Shown: piece after piece, positions 1 through 9,100 of the stretch
Layout of the letters: each line of letters starts with the position of its first letter
How positions within the stretch are numbered: the stretch's first letter is position 1
Virus record (IMG/VR): IMGVR_UViG_3300035157_000868
Coordinates: 1 to 21,737 of that record
Direction: 5' to 3' (one strand)
Length of the DNA: 21,737 bases
Origin: a virus
The notes under the pieces: generated by a model
The model's input: only the letters and a program-made list of their open reading frames with translations
What the model was told of the DNA's origin: nothing
Database searches by the model: none
Position numbers and translations under genes: made by a program

Positions 1-3000
1 CTAATGTTGATTATTTTAATAGAAAGACTTTAGAATTTACACCATCTGAAAAATTTGAAAAGGATTTTGATATTAAAGTTTTAAAAACATCATTTAATAC
101 TGATACTATATCTGATGGTTTACAGGAAATTGGATCTATAGATCTAATTGGTAAAAATGTACAGGTTGCTGCTGCTCAAACAGCGATGAGTGGTAATACT
201 CTCATTGTTACTGGTACAACTACAACCAATATTTTACAATTCTCACCTACAGATTTCAACGCATTCTTTGCTAATGTTATTGTTAAAGATGATGCTTCGG
301 GTGAGTTAGATTATAATGAAGTTATTGTTAATTTTGATGGTACAGACACCTATATTACAGAATCATATACTGACGTTTTAGGTGTTACATATAGTTCTAG
401 TGCTAATAGTAAAGTTGGTGTATTAACTGCTAGATTTGATTCTGGTACAATTTACTTTGATTGTATTAATGATAGAACATCCAAATTACTTGTTAGTGCT
501 AATGTTGTTGGATTGGGTACTACAACTGCTGGTATAGGAACATACAGGTATAAAGTTCCAGGACAACCAGACGGATCCGAAAGAACAGTAAGATATGAAT
601 CAAACTATAATGCGGTAGATAATGGAAATTCAATACCCGTTTTCACTCTTGACGGTACTGTTGATAGTTCAGCTAAGTGTTTACTAAAAGTTACTTCTGG
701 GCAGAATAGTGCTATACATCAGGCAATCGTTATTCAAGATGTGAATAATGATGCCGTAACTGTTCAGTATCCTCATGTTGCAATTGGTGATCAAAGTGGT
801 ATAGGAACATTTGGTACAGTTACAGATACAATAAACAATACAGTTAGATTTGATTTCTATCCAGATTCAGCATATTCTTCCTCAACAGTTGAGGTTCAGG
901 CCTATTCTGAGATATATCAAACTGTTAATGATTTTGAGAATGAACCACCTCTTTTACAATTTGGTCCCGTAAGTACTGAATTGGTATTATCATCATATGA
1001 TGGTCTTAATGGAACTAGAGGAAATAGAGTTAATTTTGATCTTAAGCATGAAGGTATTCCAATTTATTATAAGACATTTAATCCAGATAGCAGTCAACTT
1101 ACTGTTTCTGCTGGTGCTGGAACAACCTTCACTATACCAGATCATTTCTTCAATACAAATGAGAAATTAAATTATAAACCATATTCAACATTTATTGGTG
1201 TTGCTGCAGCACCTTGTGGTATTGCTCAAACCACAAATAACCTTGGTCAATTGGTTACTGAAATGCCTTCAGAGGTATATGTTAAAGCATTAACACCAGA
1301 TACTTTCCAATTATTCAGTAGAAAGGATTATATTGCTACTGGATTGCCAATAGAAGTAACAGATGTTGGTGGTGGTAACGCCCATAAACTTGAAATGGGT
1401 AAAAAAATAAGCAAGACTGTTATTGGTCTTGATGGTATTATTCAACAACCAGTTACTTATACTTCAATTAGTCATACACTCCCAACTACTATTGGTATTG
1501 GATTATCTCAATTTGCTTTAAGTGGTATTAGTTCAGTACAACCAAGAGATGTATTGAAGATTGATGATGAATATATGAAAGTTGAAGAAGTTGGACTTGC
1601 TGAATCTGTAGGTGGTACAATTAATTCTTGGAATGGAACTATTCCAGTAGTTAAGGTTAAGAGAGGTTCTCTTGGAATCTTACCTACAACTCATAATTCT
1701 GGAGCTAATGTTCAGGTATACAGAGGATCTTACAATATAGTTGATAGTACAGCATGGTTCTTAGATCCACCTAAAGGTAATACTAGAACTAGAAGAAATT
1801 TAACTAATTTGCCTTATGTTAGAGCAGAATTTAGTGGAAGAACTTTCTTAAGAACAAATTATGATACCAATATGGTATTTGATGATATTTCAGATAACTT
1901 TACTGGAATTGGAAGAACTTATAGTTTAACTGTTGGTGGTGCTAATACTTCTTCTGGTGTTGGTGTAGGAAATGGTATTCTGTTCATTAATGGAGTATTC
2001 CAGACACCATTAACGCTTAATAACTTAGGTAATAATTATGAAATCGAAGCAGATGTTACTTCTGGAATTTCTAGTGTAACATTTACTGGAATTAGTTCTG
2101 AAAATGGACAATTAATTCAATCCGAATTTGATATTAACCAGAATCAGGTTCCAAGAGGTGGTATAATCGTTTCTATGGGTTCTACTACTGGTGTTGGTTA
2201 TGCTCCACTTGTAGGTGCTAGAGTATACCCCAAATTACAGAATGGATCTATAGTTAGTGTTACTGGTGCTGGAACATCAGTTGGACCAATAGGTGGTGGT
2301 ATTCAAACTGCCCATTATGATAGTAATATTGGAATAATAACAGTTACTACTAATGAGGTTCATGGATTTGGTTTACAGAGTCCAGAGACTGTTAAGTTAG
2401 AGGGTCTACATTTTACTTGCCCAACATACACTATTGGTCAACCTATTACTGGTACAACATATAATCCAGCAACAGGTGATATGGTGATAAAGATTGTTGG
2501 TCATGGACTTTCAAATGGTGATTCAGTTAAACTAAAAGAAGAATCAATTACATTTAGTTGTGGATTTGGTGGTGCTACTGGTTCTGCTGCTGAAAAGTCA
2601 TACCCTAGAAAGACTGATCCTGCTTATGACAGATATATGTACATATCTGATGTTACTGCTGATACTTTCAAGGTTAATGTATTATTTGGAATAACACCTA
2701 CCAATACAGACGCACACACCTTTGTTGGAGCAACTCCTGATTGTGTTCAATCTCTAAACTATGTTGGAGTTACTACATCAATATTCCAAGATCATGAAAG
2801 ATCACTTCCATTAGTTGGAGTTAGTTCTGCTAGAAGTTTCCAAGTTAATGTTGGTATTAATAGTATTCCACATATTTACTTAAAGGGTGGTGAAGTTTGG
2901 CGTTATGAGAATGAATTAACATATGGTTCTGGTTATCGTGAACCAGTTTCTATTGCTGTTACAGATATTGCTTATGATCATAAATTCGTAAAATCTGATG

Positions 3001-6000
3001 CTGATTCAATTACAGCATACACTGGTGGATTCATGGGTCAATCATTGACACCAACAGCTATTGATTATACTTCACATAGTGGTGATTTATTAATGACCCT
3101 TGGTGAACATGGAATAGCAGGTCCAGTAGACATAACTGTTCAGGATGCTCAGTATGATGCTAGAGTTGGTATATTAACAGCTACTGCTGGTACACATTTT
3201 GATGTTAGTGATGCTACATATGATCCTACTACAGGTATTATGGTATTAACTATTGGTACTCATAGTTTAGATACCAATGATAAAGTTAAGATTAAGCCAA
3301 ATTCATTAACATTTAGTTGTGGATTTGGTGGTGCTACTGGCACGGCTGCTCAAAAGTCATATCCAAGAGCATCTGGTTCTGGTAATCCTAGTAGTGGACC
3401 TGATCCTGCTTATGATAATTTCTTAAATATAACTGCTGTAGATACTGTTGCTGGAACAATTTCTGTAAAAGTATTAGACACAACCCCATCATCAAACACA
3501 GATGTTCATACATTTGTAAGTGCTCTTCCTGAAGCAGTGTTTATTCCAAGAGTCTTTACTAATAATGAGCAAGTTAGATTTGCTGATAATTCTATAACAT
3601 TTAAATGTGGTATGGATAATAATGCCACTACTCATTCATATCCAAGATCAACAGATCCAGCAAGTGGTAAGTGGTTAATAGTATCTAATGTAACCCCAAC
3701 ACATTTTGAAGTTAATGTGGGTACAAGTCCAATTGTAGGATATACACCAACAACAGGAACTACATATGATCCATTTACTGGATTAATGGTGTTGGAGATT
3801 GGTACTCATACCTTAAAACAGGGTCAAAGTGTTAGATTGGATCCAGAATCAATATCATTCAGTTGTAACTATGGTAGTGGTGGTACAAAGTCTTATCCTA
3901 GAGCTTCTAATGATCCATTCTATAATACTGCTATTCCTATTCAGTCAGTAACTGATACTACTATTACACTACAAGTATTATCCACTGTACCTTCTACTAA
4001 TACAGATGTTCATACATTTGAAGGTGCTACTCCAAATGCTGTTAAAGCTGGTGGATTCTACCCCCATACATTTGATTCTTCAACTGCTAAAGGTACTAAA
4101 GCAACAAAATCTCTTAAAATTGCTACAAATTCATTAACATTTACTTGTTCTAAAGATGATCATGACGGTGAGCATACTTATCCAAGAACAACTGATCCAG
4201 CATATGATGTTTTCTTACCAATAACAGCAGCGACTCAAAATACACTTATGACCAATGTAGGTCCTGGTGGTGGTGCTGGTACTGGAGCAGTCATAACTGC
4301 TAAGATTGCTGATAATACTCATAGATTTGTAAACGCTATTGGTACTCACATATACAAGAGTTCTATAAGTGATGCTGTTACTATTGGCAGTACTAAGAAG
4401 GATGTTACTAATGCTGCGTATACTCCAAGTACTGGAGAATTGGTATTAACTATAGGAACTCATACTTTCAGTACTAGTGATACTGTAACTATCGCACATA
4501 AAGCACTTAAGTTTACTTGTGATGCTGATAATCATGCTACAGAACATGCTTATCCAAGAACGACTGATCCAGCATATGATACAGCGTTAGCAATTACTGC
4601 TGTAGATCAATCTGGTGGTACTATTACATGTAATGTAGGCATTCCAAGTCAATATGAAGGTATAGAAAATTCTGGAGGTGCTTTAACTGCTGATACTGTT
4701 GATTATGATCCACAATGTGGAATCATGACTGTTACAACATCTGCTGCTCATGGACTTACTGCTGCTGTTATTAAGAATTCAACAAACGCAGTATATAATC
4801 CAAATGTTGGTATATTAACTGTTACTACTAACACTAATCATGGTTTTAGTAATGGTGATTATGTTAAGATTGCTGAAAATTCATTGATATTCAAGTGTGC
4901 TAAAGATGGATTCTTAAGTGAGCATAGTTATCCAAGAAAAGGAGATCCATTGTTTAATACATGGACACCAGTTTCAAATGTAACTCCTAAGAAGTTTGAG
5001 GTTCAATGTTTACCTTCCGTACCTTCAACAAACACATCAGATCATAGTTATGTGAGATCTGAAGCTGGAAATATTATAGGAGCAAATAGTACAGTTAAAT
5101 TTGTTGGCGGTTCCTTAACACTCACATGTAATAAGGATCGTCATGCTACAAACCATTCATATCCAAGACCAACTGATCCTGTTTGTGGTTATGAAACTAT
5201 CTATGGACCTACTTACAGTATTTCTCCAGTAAACAGGGTTAGATTACAGTCTGGTACATATACATTCACTTACAATACTACAGTTGTAGGAACTAGTGCT
5301 ACCAGTTCACTTATAGTTGGTAATACAAGATATAGTATTGGTGCATTAGCAGTTGATACTGGTTCTGCACAGGTATATGAGATAGAGGTAGGAGAACTTA
5401 GAACTGTAGGTGTTGAAGGTGTTGAGAGTACTACTAAGTTTAGTGTTAATGTTGGTAGATCTCCATATGGAACTGGTGGATCTTTAGAATTTACTGTTGT
5501 AAGTGGTGGAACTGGATATGTTAATCCTGAAATTATCATTCCACAACCAAATTATGAAAATATGCCAGTTAAAGGTGTATCTAGATTAGGTATTGGAAAA
5601 ACAACAGATACGGGAGTTAATCTTCTACTTAACTTACAAGTAGGTGCTGCACAAACTTCTGTTGGAATATCTTCTACATTATTTGAAATATCTAATTTTG
5701 ATATTGCTAGACCAGGACATTCGTTTAAAATTGGTGATAGATTTACTCCAATTGGAATGGTTACATCAGCAGAAGTTGAAGAACCATTAAAAGACTTTGA
5801 ATTGGAAGTTGTTGAAATATTCAACGATTTCTTCTCAGCATGGCAATTTGGTGAAATTGATTTTATTGATGATATTAAATCAATGCAAAATGGAATTAGA
5901 AGAAGATTCCCATTATTCTTCAATGGACAGTTATTGAGTTTTGAAAAGGATGAAGCAGATCCATTATCTTCAGATATTAATTTAAATGCGGTTCTCTTGA

Positions 6001-7445
6001 TATTTGTGAATGGTGTACTACAAACACCAGGAACTGCTTATCAGTTTGAAGGTGGAACCACATTTACGTTTACTGAAGCACCAGATACTGGTGATAAGGT
6101 TGATATATTCTTCTATCTTGGACAAAGAGGTGTTGATGTTGAAATTATTGATATTCAAGAAACTATCAAACCAGGTGATGATGTAAGAATATATCGTCAT
6201 CCATCATTACCAGATTCAATTACACAAGACAGAGAAAGAGTTGTAAAAGAAATTCTAACTTCTGATTTGATTGAAACTGATGTATATTCTGGTTTAGGTA
6301 TTAATGAAGATGATGATAAACCAGTTAGTTGGACTAAGCAAAAGGTTGATAAGGTTATTCAAGGATCTTTAGTTTCTAAAGCAAGAGAATCTATTGAACC
6401 TTGCGTATATCCAACTGCGAAGATCATTTCAGATGTTAATGAAACTTCTGGTATTGGTCTAGGATTACAGGATGGAATATTTGTAGATGATGCTGAATTC
6501 TTCTTCTATGAGGAAGGACCACTTCGTATTCCTAGTTCTGAAAGATATGGTATTACAGTTGATGCTATTGACGCATTAATGATGCCAGTAGGTGGTGAGA
6601 AAAGAGCAGCAGCAGCAGAAGTTGTTATTGGTACTGCTACATCACAGGTTAGTTCAATAACTATTACTGATGGTGGGTCAGGTTATACAGTTGCTCCTAC
6701 TATTAAGATATCAGCTCCACCAATGATTGGTGTTGGAATAGGAACTACTGCTACAGCAACAACAACAATTGTAAATGGTTCTGTTACATCAGCAACTATT
6801 ACTAATGTTGGATTGTATACAGGAAGAGTACCAAATGTTATTATTGAAAGTCCTACCTATGAGACAGAAAAAATTGAGTTATTTAAGTTTGCTCAAGGAT
6901 TTACTGGAATAATCACAGGTATTGGAACTGCTGTTGGAAGTGGCGGACATCCACTTGCTATTAAGTTCTTCTTTAAGACTATTGATGGAAATCAGGCAGG
7001 TGATTTAAGAATTGGATATCCAATTTCTATTAAAGATACTAAGATTGGTGAAGGTGTTACCTCTGTTGATAGCCACGATACTTCAGTGGTTGGTATTGGT
7101 ACAACATTCTTAGATAATATATACAAAGTTCACAGTATTACTACTGCGGATAAAACAGGTGAGATTACTTGTAACATATTAAGTACAACTAATCATGTTG
7201 GATTAGCTTCCACTGGACAGTATAATCAAACAAATATTGGAATAACAACTTCTCTAGGAACAATTTCATGGGGAAGATTGTATGGACCAGATACAGTTAG
7301 ATCAACAAATCCAATCTCAATTGGTGTTACTGGATTAACTATTGACTCTGGATTATCTACTTTCCCAGTTATTCAAAGGAGAAATTATTCTCTAGGATCC
7401 CTCAAAGGATTAAGGAATACAGGTGCTATTAGATTACAAGTATAA
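1..7445 (+). CDS. Giant virion structural protein, 5' end missing (baseplate region, gp7-like position)
   Basis: The frame is open from codon 3-5 to the TAA ending at 7445, so at least 2480 residues are present and the true start is off the left edge; the first ATG at 186 is internal. Residues before it (for example SFNTDTISDGLQEIGSIDL) continue the same protein style. The protein is beta-rich and full of G, T, S, V, I, with no membrane segments. Visible parts: a module ending RGSLG...THNSG near 1650-1720; an FINGVFQTP motif at 1983; about eight C...YPR...DP repeats at 2550-5170; GTGY and GSGY modules at 5508 and 6675; a second VNGVLQTP motif at 6003; and a C-terminal part from about 5800 with more charged residues. 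It lies directly upstream of gp8, where T4 has gp6/gp7, so a baseplate or tail role is inferred from position and style. No enzyme motif was seen. Coding is certain; the exact virion role is not. Confidence 0.93.
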   Translation, partial: NVDYFNRKTLEFTPSEKFEKDFDIKVLKTSFNTDTISDGLQEIGSIDLIGKNVQVAAAQTAMSGNTLIVTGTTTTNILQFSPTDFNAFFANVIVKDDASGELDYNEVIVNFDGTDTYITESYTDVLGVTYSSSANSKVGVLTARFDSGTIYFDCINDRTSKLLVSANVVGLGTTTAGIGTYRYKVPGQPDGSERTVRYESNYNAVDNGNSIPVFTLDGTVDSSAKCLLKVTSGQNSAIHQAIVIQDVNNDAVTVQYPHVAIGDQSGIGTFGTVTDTINNTVRFDFYPDSAYSSSTVEVQAYSEIYQTVNDFENEPPLLQFGPVSTELVLSSYDGLNGTRGNRVNFDLKHEGIPIYYKTFNPDSSQLTVSAGAGTTFTIPDHFFNTNEKLNYKPYSTFIGVAAAPCGIAQTTNNLGQLVTEMPSEVYVKALTPDTFQLFSRKDYIATGLPIEVTDVGGGNAHKLEMGKKISKTVIGLDGIIQQPVTYTSISHTLPTTIGIGLSQFALSGISSVQPRDVLKIDDEYMKVEEVGLAESVGGTINSWNGTIPVVKVKRGSLGILPTTHNSGANVQVYRGSYNIVDSTAWFLDPPKGNTRTRRNLTNLPYVRAEFSGRTFLRTNYDTNMVFDDISDNFTGIGRTYSLTVGGANTSSGVGVGNGILFINGVFQTPLTLNNLGNNYEIEADVTSGISSVTFTGISSENGQLIQSEFDINQNQVPRGGIIVSMGSTTGVGYAPLVGARVYPKLQNGSIVSVTGAGTSVGPIGGGIQTAHYDSNIGIITVTTNEVHGFGLQSPETVKLEGLHFTCPTYTIGQPITGTTYNPATGDMVIKIVGHGLSNGDSVKLKEESITFSCGFGGATGSAAEKSYPRKTDPAYDRYMYISDVTADTFKVNVLFGITPTNTDAHTFVGATPDCVQSLNYVGVTTSIFQDHERSLPLVGVSSARSFQVNVGINSIPHIYLKGGEVWRYENELTYGSGYREPVSIAVTDIAYDHKFVKSDADSITAYTGGFMGQSLTPTAIDYTSHSGDLLMTLGEHGIAGPVDITVQDAQYDARVGILTATAGTHFDVSDATYDPTTGIMVLTIGTHSLDTNDKVKIKPNSLTFSCGFGGATGTAAQKSYPRASGSGNPSSGPDPAYDNFLNITAVDTVAGTISVKVLDTTPSSNTDVHTFVSALPEAVFIPRVFTNNEQVRFADNSITFKCGMDNNATTHSYPRSTDPASGKWLIVSNVTPTHFEVNVGTSPIVGYTPTTGTTYDPFTGLMVLEIGTHTLKQGQSVRLDPESISFSCNYGSGGTKSYPRASNDPFYNTAIPIQSVTDTTITLQVLSTVPSTNTDVHTFEGATPNAVKAGGFYPHTFDSSTAKGTKATKSLKIATNSLTFTCSKDDHDGEHTYPRTTDPAYDVFLPITAATQNTLMTNVGPGGGAGTGAVITAKIADNTHRFVNAIGTHIYKSSISDAVTIGSTKKDVTNAAYTPSTGELVLTIGTHTFSTSDTVTIAHKALKFTCDADNHATEHAYPRTTDPAYDTALAITAVDQSGGTITCNVGIPSQYEGIENSGGALTADTVDYDPQCGIMTVTTSAAHGLTAAVIKNSTNAVYNPNVGILTVTTNTNHGFSNGDYVKIAENSLIFKCAKDGFLSEHSYPRKGDPLFNTWTPVSNVTPKKFEVQCLPSVPSTNTSDHSYVRSEAGNIIGANSTVKFVGGSLTLTCNKDRHATNHSYPRPTDPVCGYETIYGPTYSISPVNRVRLQSGTYTFTYNTTVVGTSATSSLIVGNTRYSIGALAVDTGSAQVYEIEVGELRTVGVEGVESTTKFSVNVGRSPYGTGGSLEFTVVSGGTGYVNPEIIIPQPNYENMPVKGVSRLGIGKTTDTGVNLLLNLQVGAAQTSVGISSTLFEISNFDIARPGHSFKIGDRFTPIGMVTSAEVEEPLKDFELEVVEIFNDFFSAWQFGEIDFIDDIKSMQNGIRRRFPLFFNGQLLSFEKDEADPLSSDINLNAVLLIFVNGVLQTPGTAYQFEGGTTFTFTEAPDTGDKVDIFFYLGQRGVDVEIIDIQETIKPGDDVRIYRHPSLPDSITQDRERVVKEILTSDLIETDVYSGLGINEDDDKPVSWTKQKVDKVIQGSLVSKARESIEPCVYPTAKIISDVNETSGIGLGLQDGIFVDDAEFFFYEEGPLRIPSSERYGITVDAIDALMMPVGGEKRAAAAEVVIGTATSQVSSITITDGGSGYTVAPTIKISAPPMIGVGIGTTATATTTIVNGSVTSATITNVGLYTGRVPNVIIESPTYETEKIELFKFAQGFTGIITGIGTAVGSGGHPLAIKFFFKTIDGNQAGDLRIGYPISIKDTKIGEGVTSVDSHDTSVVGIGTTFLDNIYKVHSITTADKTGEITCNILSTTNHVGLASTGQYNQTNIGITTSLGTISWGRLYGPDTVRSTNPISIGVTGLTIDSGLSTFPVIQRRNYSLGSLKGLRNTGAIRLQV
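2550..2581 (+). repeat. Exact 32-bp direct repeat, copy 1
   Basis: This stretch, coding for TFSCGFGGATG in the first C...YPR repeat, is identical base for base to 3309-3340 in the second repeat, 759 nt downstream. The other copies of the protein repeat have diverged much more, so these two look recently duplicated or homogenised. Confidence 0.85.
3309..3340 (+). repeat. Exact 32-bp direct repeat, copy 2
   Basis: Identical to 2550-2581 and in the same reading frame. The flanks are similar but not identical: the next residues are SAAEKSYPR in copy 1 and TAAQKSYPR in copy 2. Copy 2 also carries a Gly/Ser-rich insertion between YPR and DP that copy 1 lacks. Confidence 0.85.
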
Positions 7446-7452
7446 TTATGTC

Positions 7453-7460
7453 TATAAATA
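7453..7460 (+). promoter_or_regulatory. T4-type late promoter box TATAAATA upstream of gp8
   Basis: TATAAATA matches the T4 late promoter -10 element, recognised by the phage sigma-like gp55 together with gp33 and the sliding clamp gp45. It lies in the only gap between the giant protein's stop (7445) and the gp8 start (7484), 23 nt before the ATG. No -35 element is expected for this class. Only two perfect copies were found by eye on the + strand of this AT-rich window, both in intergenic gaps, which supports function. Confidence 0.75.
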
Positions 7461-7483
7461 AAGAAAAAAAGTGTAGTTAAGAA

Positions 7484-9094
7484 ATGCCAGCAATTGTCAC
7501 TGACCAATTTAGGATTCTTAATGCTAGTAATTTCGTAGATTCTATTGATAGTAATAATTACTACGTTTTTATTGGTTTACCAAATCCAACAAAACTTACG
7601 GAAAGTACTGTTGTAGGGTATGGTAGGTCGGAAAATTGGAACACCAACCCACCACAACCTCTTGATAGTTTTTCAAATAATTCCCATATAGGGGATACAA
7701 TGATGTTTGGTAAGAAGATAACTTCTGCCAATATTCGTCGTGTTATAAAGAGAGTTGATTGGAAAGCGGGTACTAGATATGAGATCTATAGAGATGATTA
7801 TAGTAGTTCTAATCCAAGTCCATTAAAGAGTGCTAATAGGCTATATGATGCTGAGTACTATGTAATGAACTCAGATTATAAAGTTTATGTTTGTATTGAC
7901 AATGGTTCTAATGGAGATAATGAAAAAGGTAATGTTTCACAGGATGAACCAACATTTACTGATTTAGAGCCATCAAAAGCTGGTGGATCTGGTGATGGTT
8001 ATCTATGGAAATATCTTTATAGTGTTTCTCCAGGTGATATTATAAAATTTGATTCTACAGAATATATTACTGTTCCCAATAATTGGTCAACAAGTACTGA
8101 TCCTCAGATAAGGGCGGTAAGGGAGAATGGTGATTCTGAGATTAATGACAATCAAATTAAGCATGTTTATATTAAAAATGGTGGATCCTCATATCAAACA
8201 CTTTCAGGTCAAGAAGTTGATATTGTTGGTGATGGATATGGTGCTAAAGCTAGGGTTGATGTTAATCAGGGTGTAATATCTGATGTAACAGTTAGTGCTG
8301 GTGGACAAGGATATACATATGGATTGGTAGATTTAGGTCCAGTTAATAGCACTGCTTCTGGAAATTTAGCAGAATTAATTCCTATTATTCCTCCAAGTAA
8401 GGGACATGGTTTTGATATTTACACTGAATTAGGAACAGATAAAGTTCTTATCTATGCTAGATTTGATGATTCTACTAAGGATTTCCCAACTGATACTAAA
8501 TTTGCCCAAGTTGGTATTATTAAGAATCCAACAGTTGGTGGAACTGGTGGCACAGTTGCTACTGTGTTTGAAGGTCCTGAATTCTCATCATTAGATGCTA
8601 TGATTTTTAATGATGAACCAAATAGTAATGATGTTACTAAGAAGGTTGATGGTACTCCAGAAGTTGGTGAAGTTATAGAGCAGAAAATTGATGCTGCTGG
8701 AAACATAGCACGAGCATATGTTGCTTCTTTTGATAAGGAAACTAAAGTTTTGAAATTTTTTAGAGATAGATCTTTAAATTATAAAGGTTCTCAAAATCAT
8801 ACAGATTATGTTGGTATTTCAACTCAAGGTAAGTTTTGGGACTTTAAATCTGATGGACCCGTAGTTGAGGGTAAATCTTCTGGATTTAAAGGTTATATCA
8901 ATAATAGTTATACTGGAATAACCACAAATCCATCTGGAACTAAGCAAATTAACTTAGGTTCTGCTTTTACAAGTGGGTTATCTAAATCTGAGATAAATAA
9001 AGGATCAGGGGAAATGGTTTATGTTGACAATAGACCTCTGATTGCTCGAAATACTCGACAAAAAGAAGACGTTAAAATCATCCTGGAATTCTAA
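7484..9094 (+). CDS. 8: Baseplate wedge protein gp8-like
   Basis: The 536-residue product would be a wedge subunit of the T4-like baseplate, where gp8 bridges wedge proteins gp7, gp10 and gp6. The N-terminus MPAIVTDQFRILNASNFVDS matches the start of T4-like gp8 (an I-V/T-x-x-FR motif followed by an NF segment). An early YYVFIGLPNP strand and SGDGYLWKYLYSVSPGD follow. The C-terminus, VDNRPLIARN...EDVKIILEF, is the typical gp8 ending (recognised from memory). T4 gp8 is about 334 residues, so this form is roughly 200 longer. Part of the excess is a Gly-rich stretch at residues about 230-290 with GGSSY (233) and GGQGY (273), which resembles modules in the neighbouring giant proteins. The start is the first ATG after the late promoter box; no strong ribosome-binding site is seen. 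The next gene starts 6 nt after the stop. Confidence 0.9.
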   Translation: MPAIVTDQFRILNASNFVDSIDSNNYYVFIGLPNPTKLTESTVVGYGRSENWNTNPPQPLDSFSNNSHIGDTMMFGKKITSANIRRVIKRVDWKAGTRYEIYRDDYSSSNPSPLKSANRLYDAEYYVMNSDYKVYVCIDNGSNGDNEKGNVSQDEPTFTDLEPSKAGGSGDGYLWKYLYSVSPGDIIKFDSTEYITVPNNWSTSTDPQIRAVRENGDSEINDNQIKHVYIKNGGSSYQTLSGQEVDIVGDGYGAKARVDVNQGVISDVTVSAGGQGYTYGLVDLGPVNSTASGNLAELIPIIPPSKGHGFDIYTELGTDKVLIYARFDDSTKDFPTDTKFAQVGIIKNPTVGGTGGTVATVFEGPEFSSLDAMIFNDEPNSNDVTKKVDGTPEVGEVIEQKIDAAGNIARAYVASFDKETKVLKFFRDRSLNYKGSQNHTDYVGISTQGKFWDFKSDGPVVEGKSSGFKGYINNSYTGITTNPSGTKQINLGSAFTSGLSKSEINKGSGEMVYVDNRPLIARNTRQKEDVKIILEF

Positions 9095-9100
9095 AGTAAA

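Larger units (their letters stand above)
2310..5168 (+). repeat. Tandem protein-repeat array, C...YPR...DP type, about 8 copies
   Basis: Within the giant protein, the pattern [S/A]-[I/L]-x-[F/L]-x-C followed after 8-16 residues by YPR and then usually DP recurs eight times. The Cys codons are at 2559, 3318, 3606, 3864, 4146, 4518, 4896 and 5127, and the YPR codons at 2601, 3360, 3639, 3894, 4179, 4551, 4929 and 5160. Most copies are preceded by a strand-like unit of the form YxPxTGxMVLxIGTH and followed by a variable strand pair, often ending NTDVHTF. A ninth, broken copy has its Cys at 2418 but no YPR. Unit spacing is irregular (231-378 nt, with one gap of 759 nt), so these are diverged domains and not a simple satellite. 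The family style is common in marine T4-like phage structural proteins (recollection, not a search). Confidence 0.88.

Noticed and set aside
2550-3340. Repeats as a CRISPR array or transposon ends
   Set aside because: Direct repeats in the same reading frame within a coding gene, irregular spacing, no spacers and no transposase.
5270-6200. Minus-strand reading frames of 60-123 codons opposite the giant protein
   Set aside because: They lie fully inside a certain + strand gene, have the unusual composition expected of antisense shadows, and have no promoter or ribosome-binding site.
8452-8706. Minus-strand 84-codon frame inside gp8
   Set aside because: Antisense shadow of gp8; no start signal and no recognisable protein features.
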